A stretch of 64,000 bases of DNA from Argyresthia goedartella. Its lineage: Eukaryota > Arthropoda > Insecta > Lepidoptera > Argyresthiidae. The DNA lies in assembly GCA_949825045.1 (NCBI GenBank), contig OX463832.1:22190552-22254551 (forward strand). Direction: 5' to 3'. The position numbers and the translations under genes are program-made. Shown in pieces: positions 54,524-63,821 of the stretch. Numbering within the stretch: the first letter of the stretch is position 1; each line of letters opens with the position of its first letter. A model generated the notes under the pieces. It was not told where the DNA came from. It worked only from the letters and a program-made list of their open reading frames with translations, and searched no databases.

Positions 54524-54665
54524 TTAGATCTGAAAAATATTTTGAAATCTGAAATTACCAAAGCAATAACTGAATTCAAAAGAGATGTACAACCTTCCCT
54601 AACCACCTTGTTCGAAACCCAGAAACTCAAAAAGTGGAGATAGACAGCATGAACATCAAAGAAAA
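54524..54665 (+). pseudogene. LINE ORF1 remnant, right half
   Basis: Continues the coiled-coil frame interrupted at 48397: after the duplicated bases it reads KNILKSEITKAITEFKRDVQ and ends with a stop after KLKKW. Confidence 0.55.
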
Positions 54666-54669
54666 CTTA

Positions 54670-55245
54670 TGATAATTGTGTAGATAGACTAGTGTATGTA
54701 ACTGTACATAATTGGGCATTATGTATCAGTTACATAAACTACTATTGTACTGGCCAATGATATGACTTTGTTTACAATAGTAGTTTATGTGACTGCTACA
54801 TAATGGAGGGCATTAATACTCGAGAGTGGGTTTATGAAACTCGCCTTTGGCTCGTTTCATAATAATATCACTCGAGAGTTTTAATGCCTAATTATGTACA
54901 GTTACATACACTAGTTTATCTACATACATATCATAAGCTCTCTTTGATGTGTTCAGGAACCGCATGTTCGACCGGCATGGTGGCATTGATCATTACTTGG
55001 CACTTGTTTAGCTTGTTCTGTAGTACCAAATTCACAGACAAACTAGGGGCGGCACGCAGGCGGGCGTCGGTGTTCGAAATTTGAATGTCATAATTTGACA
55101 AATTTTTGTACATTATGGTCATAATGTACAAATTTTCAGATAAGAAATGAGTTTTTACCAAATAATTTTACATTATGCTGGTCTTAACGTGCGGTTTTTA
55201 GACGCAGTAAAGAGGGTTTATGATACGTGTGTAGATAAAATAATT
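54670..55245. mobile_element. TIR-module with captured ORF end, copy 3 (most complete)
   Basis: An inverted pair at 54676-54745 and 54772-54930 ('gtgtatgtaactgtacataa' versus 'attatgtacagttacataca') surrounds a palindromic core near 54820-54880 (ctcgagagt ... actcgagag). From 54918 'tttatctacatacatatcat' to 55241 'atgatacgtgtgtagataaa' are inverted ends of a 324-bp unit. Inside, on the minus strand, a frame encodes YDIQISNTDARLRAAPSLSV, NLVLQNKLNKCQVMINATMP, then VEHAVPEHIKESL and a stop. Confidence 0.7.
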
Positions 55246-55439
55246 ATAAGATTAGTAATTTGAGCATAACGTTACGGCTTCTAGATTTAGGGGCTTTTGT
55301 GGAGAGCTCTTCCAGAGCGAAAGCTTTACTCTTGTTGAAACGACTTTGTTCTTTCATTGATGACCTCTCAGGCGTTGCAGTTTGAGCCTCTGCGTCTCAA
55401 ACGCGTATACCTGCTCGGGAGGAAGAAAAAATAACCATG

Positions 55440-55525
55440 TCTTGGATGTTTCTATGTGTGTGACGATGCTGCTTCTGGTTCCCACGACACGGTATCCAAG
55501 TGGGGGTCCAGATGTTTGTGTTTGA
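55440..55525 (+). repeat. SINE family 2 tail abutting an exon
   Basis: 'gtgtgtgacgatgctgcttc', 'tggttcccacgacacggtat' and 'gggtccagatgtttgtg' match 56130-56190. The match ends within a few bases of the acceptor at 55529. Confidence 0.6.
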
Positions 55526-55529
55526 TCAG

Positions 55530-55705
55530 TTCACAGCCTCAACTATCGCCACTATCGCTCAACGCACACATTGGTCGCAGCTCACGTACGAACACCGCTC
55601 TGAAGAGGACTGCGAAGTGGTCGTACATGGTGAAGCCACAAGTTCGGATGACATGCCGCCCTTCCATTTGGTGGAGGTTGATGGTGTGCTGAAGACTGAG
55701 ATGGA
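55530..55705 (+). CDS. ZAD zinc-finger gene 2, exon B (acidic linker)
   Basis: Acceptor 'tttgatcag' ends at 55529; donor gtaagt starts at 55706. Joined to exon A in phase 0 it reads FTASTIATIAQRTHWSQLTY then HRSEEDCEVVVHG, EATSSDDMPPFHLVEVDGVL and KTEME, leaving two bases. The later AG at 55535 would put the exon in a frame with an early stop, so 55530 is the better start. The linker is acidic, as in gene 1 exon 4. Confidence 0.75.
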
Positions 55706-56029
55706 GTAAGTGAGGCTTTGGGACCGATCGCAGATGTGCGTCACAACTGAACTTATCTTGAACGCATGCTTGACTATGGAAGCTATGGCAACTGCGGACG
55801 CACAAAAAAAAACATCTTAAAAAAAAACATTTCATTTGAAGCGTCAGCGGTCGCGCGGACCACTGACGTTTGCAAATCCAAAGTCAGTCCTATCAAATCC
55901 ATTTGGAAATTGCGTCGCCACAGGAATCGCACGCAGTAACTGATGGTATAATTAAACGCTTATCATAACATTTGCTTACAGGCGACCGCGCGTTGTATGT
56001 CTCCTGGCCCCAGGCTTTGATACCCATAT

Positions 56030-56215
56030 TCATCGACGAACTCTATGGCGCAACGGATGTGGCTCTGCCTACCATGCGTGAGGTCTCGGGTTAGATCCCC
56101 GGCTGGGGGTAAAAAAAACCCAGGTCTGTTTCTGGTTCCCACTACACAAGGTATCCTAGTGTGGGGCCAGAAACAATGTTTGTGCCTGTATGTAAATGTT
56201 TTTGTTTAACACGTT
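56030..56215 (+). mobile_element. tRNA-derived SINE, family 2
   Basis: Head 'ctctatggcgcaacggatgt' with B box 'cgggttagatccccg', then 'ggtaaaaaaaacccagg', 'ttctggttcccactacacaa' and 'gtggggccagaaacaatgtt'. Other parts at 43960, 55440, 57180 (inverse) and 57890. Confidence 0.65.
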
Positions 56216-56328
56216 AAATGCTATGTAGGTCACCGGTGACCTCACCCGGACTAAAAAACTATAAGAAAAAAACTTTTTAGAAAATTGGCGTTAAAAGTGT
56301 TAATGTTTACGTTCATGTCTTGTTACAG

Positions 56329-56542
56329 AAGTGACACAGAAACGCTCAGGAACGCCACAAACACTCAAACAAACTCGCACGACGTACTTGAAGACAACGA
56401 TAGTTCGTCCAGCGACAACCTCCCAATCCTGCGGAAGAGGCAAGCTCATCGCAAAGTGGAAATATGTAAACGAAAGAAGGAGAAGAAAGTGACGAAGGTG
56501 GATAGAAGACGAAAGCTGATTGGTGATGATTTAGATGAGCAG
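56329..56542 (+). CDS. ZAD zinc-finger gene 2, exon C (basic linker)
   Basis: Acceptor 'cttgttacag' ends at 56328; donor gtgggc starts at 56543. Its first base completes the codon left by exon B. It reads SDTETLRNATNTQTNSHDVL, EDNDSSSSDNLPILRKRQAH, then KVEICKRKKEKKVTKVDRRR and ends DDLDEQ in phase 0. An acidic part followed by a Lys/Arg-rich part could serve as nuclear localisation signal. Confidence 0.78.
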
Positions 56543-56735
56543 GTGGGCACCCTTCAGGCCCAGGACGACTTCCCATTATGACAAGATTCATAATGTCAAG
56601 TTCCTATTATTACAACATCCCACATGGAATAAGGAAGTGACCTAATTGGGAAATGTCGAATTGGGAAGTGGTTGAATTGAGAAGTGGTCGACTTGGCTCA
56701 AAAAAAATGCTGATAAATGGGAAGTCGTCATAATA

Positions 56736-57007
56736 TAATAATAATAATAATACCTTGGACAGTATTTACACACATTGATCTAGCCCCAAACTAGGATTCC
56801 CTCTATCTTGGGTACTAGACAACGATACACATACTTATATAGATAAATATTATACTTAGATAGATAAACAACCATGACTAGGGTACAAATATCCGTTCTC
56901 ACCAAACAAATATTTGCCCCCACCGGGACTCGAACCCGGGACCCTTGGCGTCGTAGGCGGGGCAGTGAACAGGCAGGGTCACTGCCGACACGGCCATTCG
57001 GGTCGTC
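56736..57007 (-). mobile_element. tRNA-derived SINE, family 1, copy 5
   Basis: Complete in minus orientation from the (taa)n tail at 56736 through 'ctagccccaaactaggattc' to the head 'gccattcgggtcgtcac'. The head carries a short insertion near 56960 (repeated 'ggcagtgaacaggcagg'). Confidence 0.85.
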
Positions 57008-57179
57008 ACTCTTGTACCTAAAGGTTTCCATTTTTTCCTATGTACTTAGTTAGGACGAAATTGTATTGTATGTGAACGGATGATAAGGCGTTTAGCTAGC
57101 CCCCTGTCGTGCAAACAGTGTTTAATATAGTGTTAGTTATTAAACACTGTTTGCAAGAAGCGTGGGTACAACTGCGCCT

Positions 57180-57310
57180 CTGCCGTCCCGTATGGCATAA
57201 CGCGTGACGCTATGAAAATACATAAACATAAACATTTATGTACAGGCACATACATTGCTTCTGGCCCCACACAGGTGGAACACAGTGGGAACCAGAAACA
57301 GCGACGTCAT
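57180..57310 (-). repeat. SINE family 2 tail, inverse
   Basis: 'attgcttctggccccacaca' and 'gtgggaaccagaaacagcga' are the reverse complement of the tail at 56130-56190. Confidence 0.55.
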
Positions 57311-57317
57311 ATACATG

Positions 57318-57832
57318 TCGCAGTTGGTTGGTTAAATCAGACACTTAACTAACTCTCTAGACCGTTAATTAAATACCGACGTGTAACCAAGTCACTAAAA
57401 TCCGTCAGACAAGTGAGTGAACGCAACGTTTAACGAGTTGTCTAAACGTTCCTAGGCAACAAGACATATACAATATAAATAATATTTATGTGTACTTATG
57501 TTTATTAGTACTTATGTTTATGTTTTAAGTATTTTTGTTGTTCTTACTTGTTCAACCTAACACGAAGGATAAAGGGGGCTTCGCTTCGCTCATCCCCTTT
57601 ACCCTTCACCTAAGCTACCGCAATATTTTGCCCTGATATAAGCTGTGCAAATGCTGTTGTCGTGACGCCATCTTGTTTTCCAACACGCCGGCTTTCGGTA
57701 AGACAGATTTTTAAACGTTTACGACGATATGCTTTATTTGAATCAAAACGCTAGTGACTTGTTTAAACGTCGGTATTTAATTAACGGTCTAGAGAGTTAG
57801 TTAAGTGTCTAATTTAACCAACCAACTACGAC
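57318..57832. mobile_element. TIR element with about 65-bp ends, containing a LINE 3' end
   Basis: 'gttggttggttaaatcagac', 'cttaactaactctctagacc' and 'gttaattaaataccgacg' at the left are inverted at 57764-57830. Inside, 57480-57640 is a copy of the 'cttcgctc' LINE 3' end in plus orientation. Confidence 0.75.
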
Positions 57833-58057
57833 AGATACATAGGCATATAGATAAATCAGACAATTAACCAACCAACTGCGACATATATATAAACATCCAA
57901 GCCCTGGTGTTTTTTCTTCCTCTCAAGCCGGGATTCGAAACCTCGCTTAGCAGGCAGAGGTCGTCGTGTTAATCTTGTTGCAGTCTCTCGCTCGCAGCAC
58001 ACCCACCCCTAGCACAATGATTATGACGATGAAGTTAAATGTTCTCTCCCGCGGCAG

Positions 58058-58219
58058 ATATTCACCTCTACCCTTCTAACGCCGGAACAACAGCAAACCG
58101 AGTTCAATTCCCGTCGCGATTTGCCGAACTACAGAAACGCGGTGTATCGCTGTGCGGACTGCTACAAGGGATTCTTGGACGAGGTTGCCTACACCAACCA
58201 CGCGCTGAGGCATACTACA
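58058..58219 (+). CDS. ZAD zinc-finger gene 2, exon D (first finger)
   Basis: Acceptor 'cccgcggcag' ends at 58057; donor gtgagt starts at 58220. The 54 codons are phase 0 at both ends: IFTSTLLTPEQQQTEFNSRR, then NAVYRCADCYKGFLDEVAYT and NHALRH, a C2H2 finger (C-x2-C...H-x4-H). The 'LTPEQ...R..P.Y.NA.Y.C..C' pattern before the finger parallels gene 1 exon 5. Confidence 0.85.
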
Positions 58220-58239
58220 GTGAGTCAGTCTGTCAGTCA

Positions 58240-59085
58240 GGCTTCTATCACCCTGCCTACAAAGCCTACCCTCAGATTCTGCTTACAAACCTTACCTTGA
58301 GATCTTTCCTGCAGACCCTGCCTTCAGACCCTGCTTACAAACCCTGTCTTTAGATCCTGCCTGCAGACATTGCCTTCAGAACCTGCTTACTAACCTTACC
58401 TTCAGATCTTACCTGCAGACTCTGCCTTCAGACCCTGCTTACAAACCTTACTTTCAGATCTTTCCTGCAGACCCTGCCTTCAGATTCAGCTTATAAACTC
58501 TGCCTTCAGATCCCGCCTGCAGACCCCGCCTTCAGACCTGGCTTACAAACCTTCCCCTTCAGATTCTGCCTGCAGACTCTGCTTACCATCCCTGCCTTGA
58601 GATCCTGCCTGCAGATACTGCCTTACGGCCCTGCCTAGAGACACTGCCTTAAGACCCTGCCTTCAGACCTGGCTTACAAACCTTGTCCTTCAGATCCTGC
58701 CTGCAGACTCTGCTTACCATCCCTGCATTCAGATCCTGCCTGCAGACACTGCCTTATGTCCCTACCTAGAGACACTGTCTTAAGACCCTGCCTTCAGACC
58801 TGGATTACAAATCTTGCCCTTTAGATCCTGCCTGCAGACAATGCCTTACGTCCCTGCCTAGAGACACTGCCTCAAAACCCTGCCTTCAGACCTGGCTTAC
58901 CATCCCTGCCTTCAGATCCTGCCTGCAGCCACTGCCTTATGTCCCTCCTTAGAGACACTGCCTTAAAACCCTGCCTTCAGATCCTGCCTGCAGCCACTGC
59001 CTTATGTCCCTGCCTAGAGACACTGCCTTAAAACCCTGCCTTCAGACTTGGCTTACCATCCCTGCCTTCAGATCCTGCCTGCACA
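58240..59085. repeat. Degenerate minisatellite in a gene 2 intron
   Basis: About 850 bases made of 'cctgccttcaga', 'ccctgcttacaaacctt', 'gatcctgcctgcagac' and 'ccctgcctagagacactgcc'. These form longer units of roughly 100-130 bases, each running through 'cctgcctgcag', 'cactgccttatg' and 'cctagagacactg'. It starts just after the exon D donor. Confidence 0.85.
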
Positions 59086-59089
59086 TTAC

Positions 59090-59640
59090 AAAGCCGGTGT
59101 GTTGTAACCAAAACGCCGGCTTTGTAATGTACAATAATGTAAAACAAGATGGCGTCGCGACAACAGCTGATTATTTTCAGAGTCTATCTTTTCACTACTG
59201 ATTTGCACAGCATATGTCAGGGCAAAACATTGCGGTAGCTTAGGTGAAGGGTAAATTGGGTGAGCGAAGCGAAGCCCCCTTTATCCTTCGTGTTAGGTTG
59301 AACATGTAAGAACAACAAAAAATACTTAAAATATAAAATATTTAACACAAAAAGTATTTTTGTTGATCCTTTTTTGCTGTGGAAATCAGTATTTTTGATG
59401 TGCAATTAAATACTAGCCCTTTTAAAAATCTGAATTGAAGGACTGTCTCTGATGTCGCTAGGGAGTTTGTTCCAGAGACTGATAGCTCGTAATCTGAAGC
59501 CATTCTCATAAGCGGCAGTGTTATGTTGCGGAGTTGCAAGTTATCTTCAACATATTTACAGGGGGGTCGAGAATACCCCGAAGTAATTCCCCCTCCACTC
59601 CCCCCTTTCGGTATTTTTCGCAACATCTTGTGTAGAATGA
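59090..59640 (-). mobile_element. 3' end of a LINE, 'cttcgctc' family, with RT C-terminus
   Basis: On the minus strand about 59520-59410 encodes FRLRAISLWNKLPSDIRDSP then IQIFKRASI and a stop, an RT C-terminal pattern. It is followed by a 3' UTR (gatttccacagcaaaaaagg, cacgaaggataaagggggct, taccgcaatgtttt). Beyond it 59085-59160 has an inverted 'gccggcttttgta'-like motif and 'aacaagatggcgtcgcgaca', shared in inverse with 57655-57710. Confidence 0.65.
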
Positions 59641-60179
59641 AGTCGTTAGTGTGCTTCTCAAATTGGATTGATATTCTATACTTATAAAAATGAATCGATG
59701 TACGTTAGTCTTACTAAATGTATAAAATGGCCCGATTGGTTTGTAAAAATCTTATTTGGTTTTATTTTCCCCAGTCCAGAGGAGGTTTGGATAAAAATGA
59801 AATTACGAAAAACGCAAAGAAACAACCAAACATTTAAAAATATTTTGTATGGAAAGTTCAGCCTCATGATTAGCCATAGATCTCAAACTCCTTCGTCCTT
59901 GATTAATTAATTAACTACATTCAACCTCTTTGTTGGTAGTGGAACTTATGTATTACAGAGCGATGCATAAAGTTTGTAAGCAAAGAGTTTCGTTAATCTG
60001 AGGTCTGATGTGTATTATGCTCAACAACGGGCCGATAATGTCGATATGGATTTCCGAAACCTCTATGAAGGTGCCTCTAAAATGATAAACGAATAGTTTT
60101 ATATTGGGGAACTTTGAGAATACGAAAAACGCGTTGCAAAGCCGCGCCGCGGTAAATAACGCTACAGCAAACTTCTCCC
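59641..60179. other. Intron of gene 2, nothing recognised
   Basis: AT-rich; short frames on both strands at 59668-59910 mirror each other and match nothing I know. Confidence 0.35.
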
Positions 60180-60736
60180 GATTTAGACAGATTCTGATTA
60201 TGCACATATTTGGTGCGTTGTTAGACATAAATGTGACCCAAGTTCCAGAATTTGTTTGTACACGGGGGCTGAAATATTTCACAAAACACTTCCTGCTAGA
60301 ATCACGTTACGAAACGTGATCCTAGCAAGTAAGTGTGAAATCGAAAGATTTCATTTATATGGGCTATTTAGTGTGTCGTGAATGGTAAATGTGACGGAAA
60401 GCCAATTTTGTGTGTCCACGGGTTTCAGAGATATTCCATTTCCTGCTAGGATCACGTTTGACCAAATGCTGGTTTGAAAAAGCTACTGAACACAGAAATC
60501 TTGCCAGCTACATAAATATTCGTGGTAATTTGTGTGGAATTACTTTTTTCAATTATCACACCGTTTGAGAGTTTTTGGTAAATCTTCAAAACACCTAAAT
60601 TTTGAAACGTGATTCTAGCAGAAAGTGTTTTTTTGAAATATTACAGCCCCCGTGGACAAGCAAATCTGAAATTTCGGTCACATTTATATCTCACAACACA
60701 CTAAATATGTGCATAATCAGAATCTGTCTAACTCGT
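60180..60736. mobile_element. Foldback element with about 135-bp arms
   Basis: 'gacagattctgattatgcac ... acgggggctgaaatatttca ... tgctagaatcacgtt' at 60180-60315 is inverted at 60603-60736. A further inverted partial copy of an arm lies between them (60318-60465: 'gtgatcctagcaagtaagtg', 'tgtccacgggtttcagagat'). Confidence 0.8.
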
Positions 60737-60879
60737 ACTTTCTTGCTAGGAACACGGACTCAAGCAAGATAGAATAATTGAAATTCTGGAAAATGGTTGA
60801 AGAAATGCAAGTGGAGCAATAACTTTGTAAACAACATTTTGCTATGTAAAATGCACACTCTTCACTCCACAAGTCCAAA

Positions 60880-60965
60880 CCATCCCTACCATTATACGGT
60901 GGTACGGAAATCTTCGTGCGCAAGTTAGACTCGCACTTAACCAGTTTTTATTGTAATATATAAAT
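60880..60965. repeat. 'ggttccg' repeat fragment
   Basis: 'ggtacggaaatcttcgtgcg' and 'gactcgcacttaaccagttt' correspond to the end of this repeat at 25120 and 62390. Confidence 0.5.
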
Positions 60966-61213
60966 ACTGAGTTAGCAAATCTTGCGTATGATAAAAAAGT
61001 CAAAAACTTTAAGCAGGGAAAAACTATACGCGTTGGATAGCCGATCTTTACACTCCAGAAAGTGGACTGAAAAGAGATTTCTTCCAAATCTTGGCTTCAA
61101 ATTCAAACCTTAAACCCAACCCTCAAAACAGTATCGGCATCGGATTCGTTATGTTCGATACGGTATGAGATACTATCAGTATCGATATCGGTATGGCCTC
61201 GTCTTGTCTGCAG

Positions 61214-61341
61214 GCGTGCGGCTTGCACCGCTGCCCGCTGTGCCGGCTGCACTTCCGCGCGGCGCACGCGCTGCGCAACCACGTGACTGCGCACGCGCAC
61301 AAGTACGCCTGCCGGAAGTGCGACTACGTCACGTGCCGGAA
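61214..61341 (+). CDS. ZAD zinc-finger gene 2, exon E (fingers)
   Basis: Acceptor 'gtcttgtctgcag' ends at 61213; donor gtgagt starts at 61342. 42 codons plus two bases: HRCPLCRLHFRAAHALRNHV then TAH completes one C2H2 finger, and YACRKCDYVTCRK begins the next. Strongly GC-rich. Phase 0 at the left end agrees with exon D. Confidence 0.87.
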
Positions 61342-61643
61342 GTGAGTCGACAACTTTTTACAACAGCTTTTAATATTAGGTTTAACTGTAATGTCGGGGA
61401 TGATTGCAATTCTGCGTTTTGTGTGCTTTTTGTAATGCCCTAAGGCTGCATTTTAAATGCTGCGTTTGTTGCAAGATTTGAATTATCTCGTAAGCTACTA
61501 TTTCGTTACACCAAGGCTATTCCATTGGAAATTTTTAGGGTTCAGATTCAGATTCATATTAATTTATTTGCTTATGATTTAGGTAGTACACGTTCTTAAA
61601 TAACATGTAGATCCTTAATCAACTACATCTTATAGCATGCAAA

Positions 61644-61881
61644 TCCAACTAATATTATGAATGTGAAAGTAGCGATGTTTAGATGTTTGGATGTTTGGAT
61701 GTTGCTCAATCAGGCTAAAGCGGCTTAACAGATTTGAATGAAATTTAGCACAGAGATAGTTTATGAGCTAGATAAAAATATAGGATACTTTATATCGGAC
61801 TGCACCAGAAGGTTACTCGTTATGCCGATAAGTGATCATTCCTAGGAATACGCAGATGAAGTTCCTCGCAACTTCATCTAG
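61644..61881 (+). mobile_element. Non-autonomous Helitron-like repeat
   Basis: Begins 'tccaactaatattatgaatg' after A, and ends CTAG before T. A 9-bp stem ('gatgaagtt' / 'aacttcatc') lies at the very 3' end. TC start, 3' hairpin, CTAG end and insertion between A and T are Helitron hallmarks. The internal sequence resembles the small Helitron-like repeat common in Lepidoptera. Confidence 0.72.
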
Positions 61882-62149
61882 TATTATTACATAATTTAGA
61901 GAACAATTTTGTCAAATTTCTTACGTTTATTTCTTAGTAAAGAACACACTCAGTGAATAAAAATTATGCTGCAGTAACCATGAGACAAGCTTATGTTTGA
62001 ATAGATTTAGTGGTAAATGTCTGAGTTCATCTCATTGCATAACAATTATTTTGATATCTTGCTGTTCGCGGTGTTTGATCAAAAACTAGACTATTTGGAT
62101 TTCTCGTGTTTCTTGGGGACCGTAGTTTTGCTATTTGGAATATTTTAAG

Positions 62150-62430
62150 TTTTTATAGACGAATTTGGAGATTCCAGGGGAGCCCTCCTCATTTTTTTAT
62201 TTTTTGTATAAAAATCGTACAGCGGTTCACAGAATACATCTACATACCAAGTTTCAACTGGTCTGTCTGTAGTCTTAATAGTTTCGGAATAAAGTTGCTG
62301 TGACATACGGACGGACAGACGAACAGACAGACTTAACAAAACTTGTTTGTCTACCGAACCCTAAAAATCGACTTGTGCGGAACCCGCGGTGCGCGAGCCC
62401 GACTCGCACTTAGCCGATTTTTTTTCTCCT
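62150..62430. repeat. 'ggttccg' dispersed repeat, inverse copy
   Basis: 'taccaagtttcaactggtct', 'ggaataaagttgctgtgaca' and 'cggacggacagacgaac' are reverse complement of 24600-24700. It ends 'gagcccgactcgcacttagc'. Confidence 0.7.
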
Positions 62431-62463
62431 GTGCCGAGGCCCAGCATGTCATATATTTTCCAG

Positions 62464-62538
62464 GCAGTCAGCGAAACTACACGAGGAGTGGCACAAGGGG
62501 ACCAAGTACCAGTGCCCACATTGCCGAGAGGAATTCTC
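62464..62538 (+). CDS. ZAD zinc-finger gene 2, exon F (finger)
   Basis: Acceptor 'tattttccag' ends at 62463; donor gtaagt starts at 62539. The first base completes the codon left by exon E. QSAKLHEEWHKGTKYQCPHC completes the finger begun in exon E (histidines) and starts another (C-x2-C-REEFS). Two bases remain, so another exon must follow, not found before 64000. Confidence 0.87.
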
Positions 62539-62944
62539 GTAAGTGCCATTTAAGCTCACAACGACCACGGAAAATTTTGAGGCATCGCTATTTTATACCT
62601 CATGCCATGGTAATAAAATTCAAAACCTATAACGGGTAAATTGACGCCCGTGGTCGTTGAGAGGTGGGTCCCGTAGACCACAGACGGTTTGTCGGTCGAT
62701 AGTTTAGTCGGCTTGTTCCGCAAATCCCCTGCGACTACCCCCTGCGAAGGGGATTTGTGGACTTTTTGACAATTTTTGTCCTTAAATCCCTTTCCGGCGT
62801 TATAACGCCAAGCAATGGGGATTTCTGGACAAAAGTATCAGAAGTTCCGCGAATCCTCTTTTACATTTTTTGTGTTATATATTTCAGTCATGGGATGTCA
62901 GCTGGTAAAAGGGTATTTTTTATTAAGTTTAGCATAACATAACA

Positions 62945-63040
62945 GAGTGGTCACGCCTTTTCCTATACGGGGTGGCAGAGGCACAATTCTGCCCACGTTC
63001 AGCCAGTATCAAATACTCCATTTTGCGTGATATGGGAGCT
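62945..63040. repeat. Repeat shared with 9318-9400
   Basis: 'tacggggtggcagaggcaca' and 'gcccacgttcagcc' match the copy in gene 1. Confidence 0.65.
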
Positions 63041-63084
63041 AGCCCATCGCCGCAGCTATGGAGTAATGAAGGTTTTCTCACGAT

Positions 63085-63810
63085 GTCAAAGTCAAAAGTC
63101 AAAGTCAAAGTACTTTATTACTGTAGATATTTACATATACTTAGCAAACGTCAATTTTGCCTCTTCTCTACATTGGACCACTGTGGGAGAAGAAGGGCGT
63201 AGAAACTCCCACAGATTGATTTTTAGATCTCTTTTGAAAATAGGTTGTGCTTAACTATTACAAATATGAAAAATTTAATTATTATGATTAATAAGCAGGA
63301 ATAGATAATTACAAAATTATTAACAGCAAGGCCTGTGTTGAGCTAGATTAACCCCATACAGTCCTGTCATTTAAGTAATCTTGAACATTGTAATATCCCT
63401 TTTTTGACAAAGTCGCTTTAACATGCTTTTGAAATTGCTCAAATAGCAATTTCAAAATCTCCAGAGGTATCTTATTAAAGTAGAGAATACACTGACCCTT
63501 GAAGAATTGCTAACCTTCGCGAGTCTAAATCGGGGTGCACACAGTCTGTGATTATTTCTTAGGTTAACATTACAGCTATCGCTAAGTTTAGAAAATGTTG
63601 TAAGGTACTTGCGTACATACATTATATTTTCGAAAATAAATTGACTAGCTACGGTTAGTATGTCAATTTCTTTAAAAAGCTCTCTTAAGGAGTCTGTTCG
63701 TTTTAAATTATAAATTGCTCGAATAGCTCTTTTCTTTAAAATAAAAATAGTTTGAATATCCGCTGCTTTCCCCACAACAAGATACCATAGGAATGAAAGT
63801 AACTAAAATA
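63085..63810 (-). mobile_element. 3' end of a CR1-type LINE, copy 2
   Basis: The minus-strand frame 63775-63452 reads FILKKRAIRAIYNLKRTDSL, RELFKEIDILTVASQFIFEN, then NNHRLCAPRFRLAKVSN, after which it diverges from copy 1. The 3' UTR includes 'ctcccacagattgattttta' and ends in (tttgac)n. It is longer at the 5' side than copy 1. Confidence 0.8.
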
Positions 63811-63821
63811 TACTAGCCTAG

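Larger units (their letters stand above)
48393..54528 (+). mobile_element. BEL/Pao LTR retrotransposon 2, deletion derivative with long intact pol
   Basis: 'ttaga' at 48393-48397 and 54524-54528 is the target duplication. The 3' LTR is 53977-54523. The 5' LTR matches only its first 376 bp (48398-48773) and then joins gag in mid-protein. The LTR end, primer site, leader and gag N-terminus are therefore deleted, and it could not start reverse transcription by itself. The remaining LTR copies are nearly identical, so insertion is recent. Pol is open throughout. Confidence 0.9.

Noticed and set aside
59668..59910. 80-residue ORF with KMKLRKTQRNNQT
   Set aside because: AT-rich with an antisense twin, and no recognised motif or splice context.
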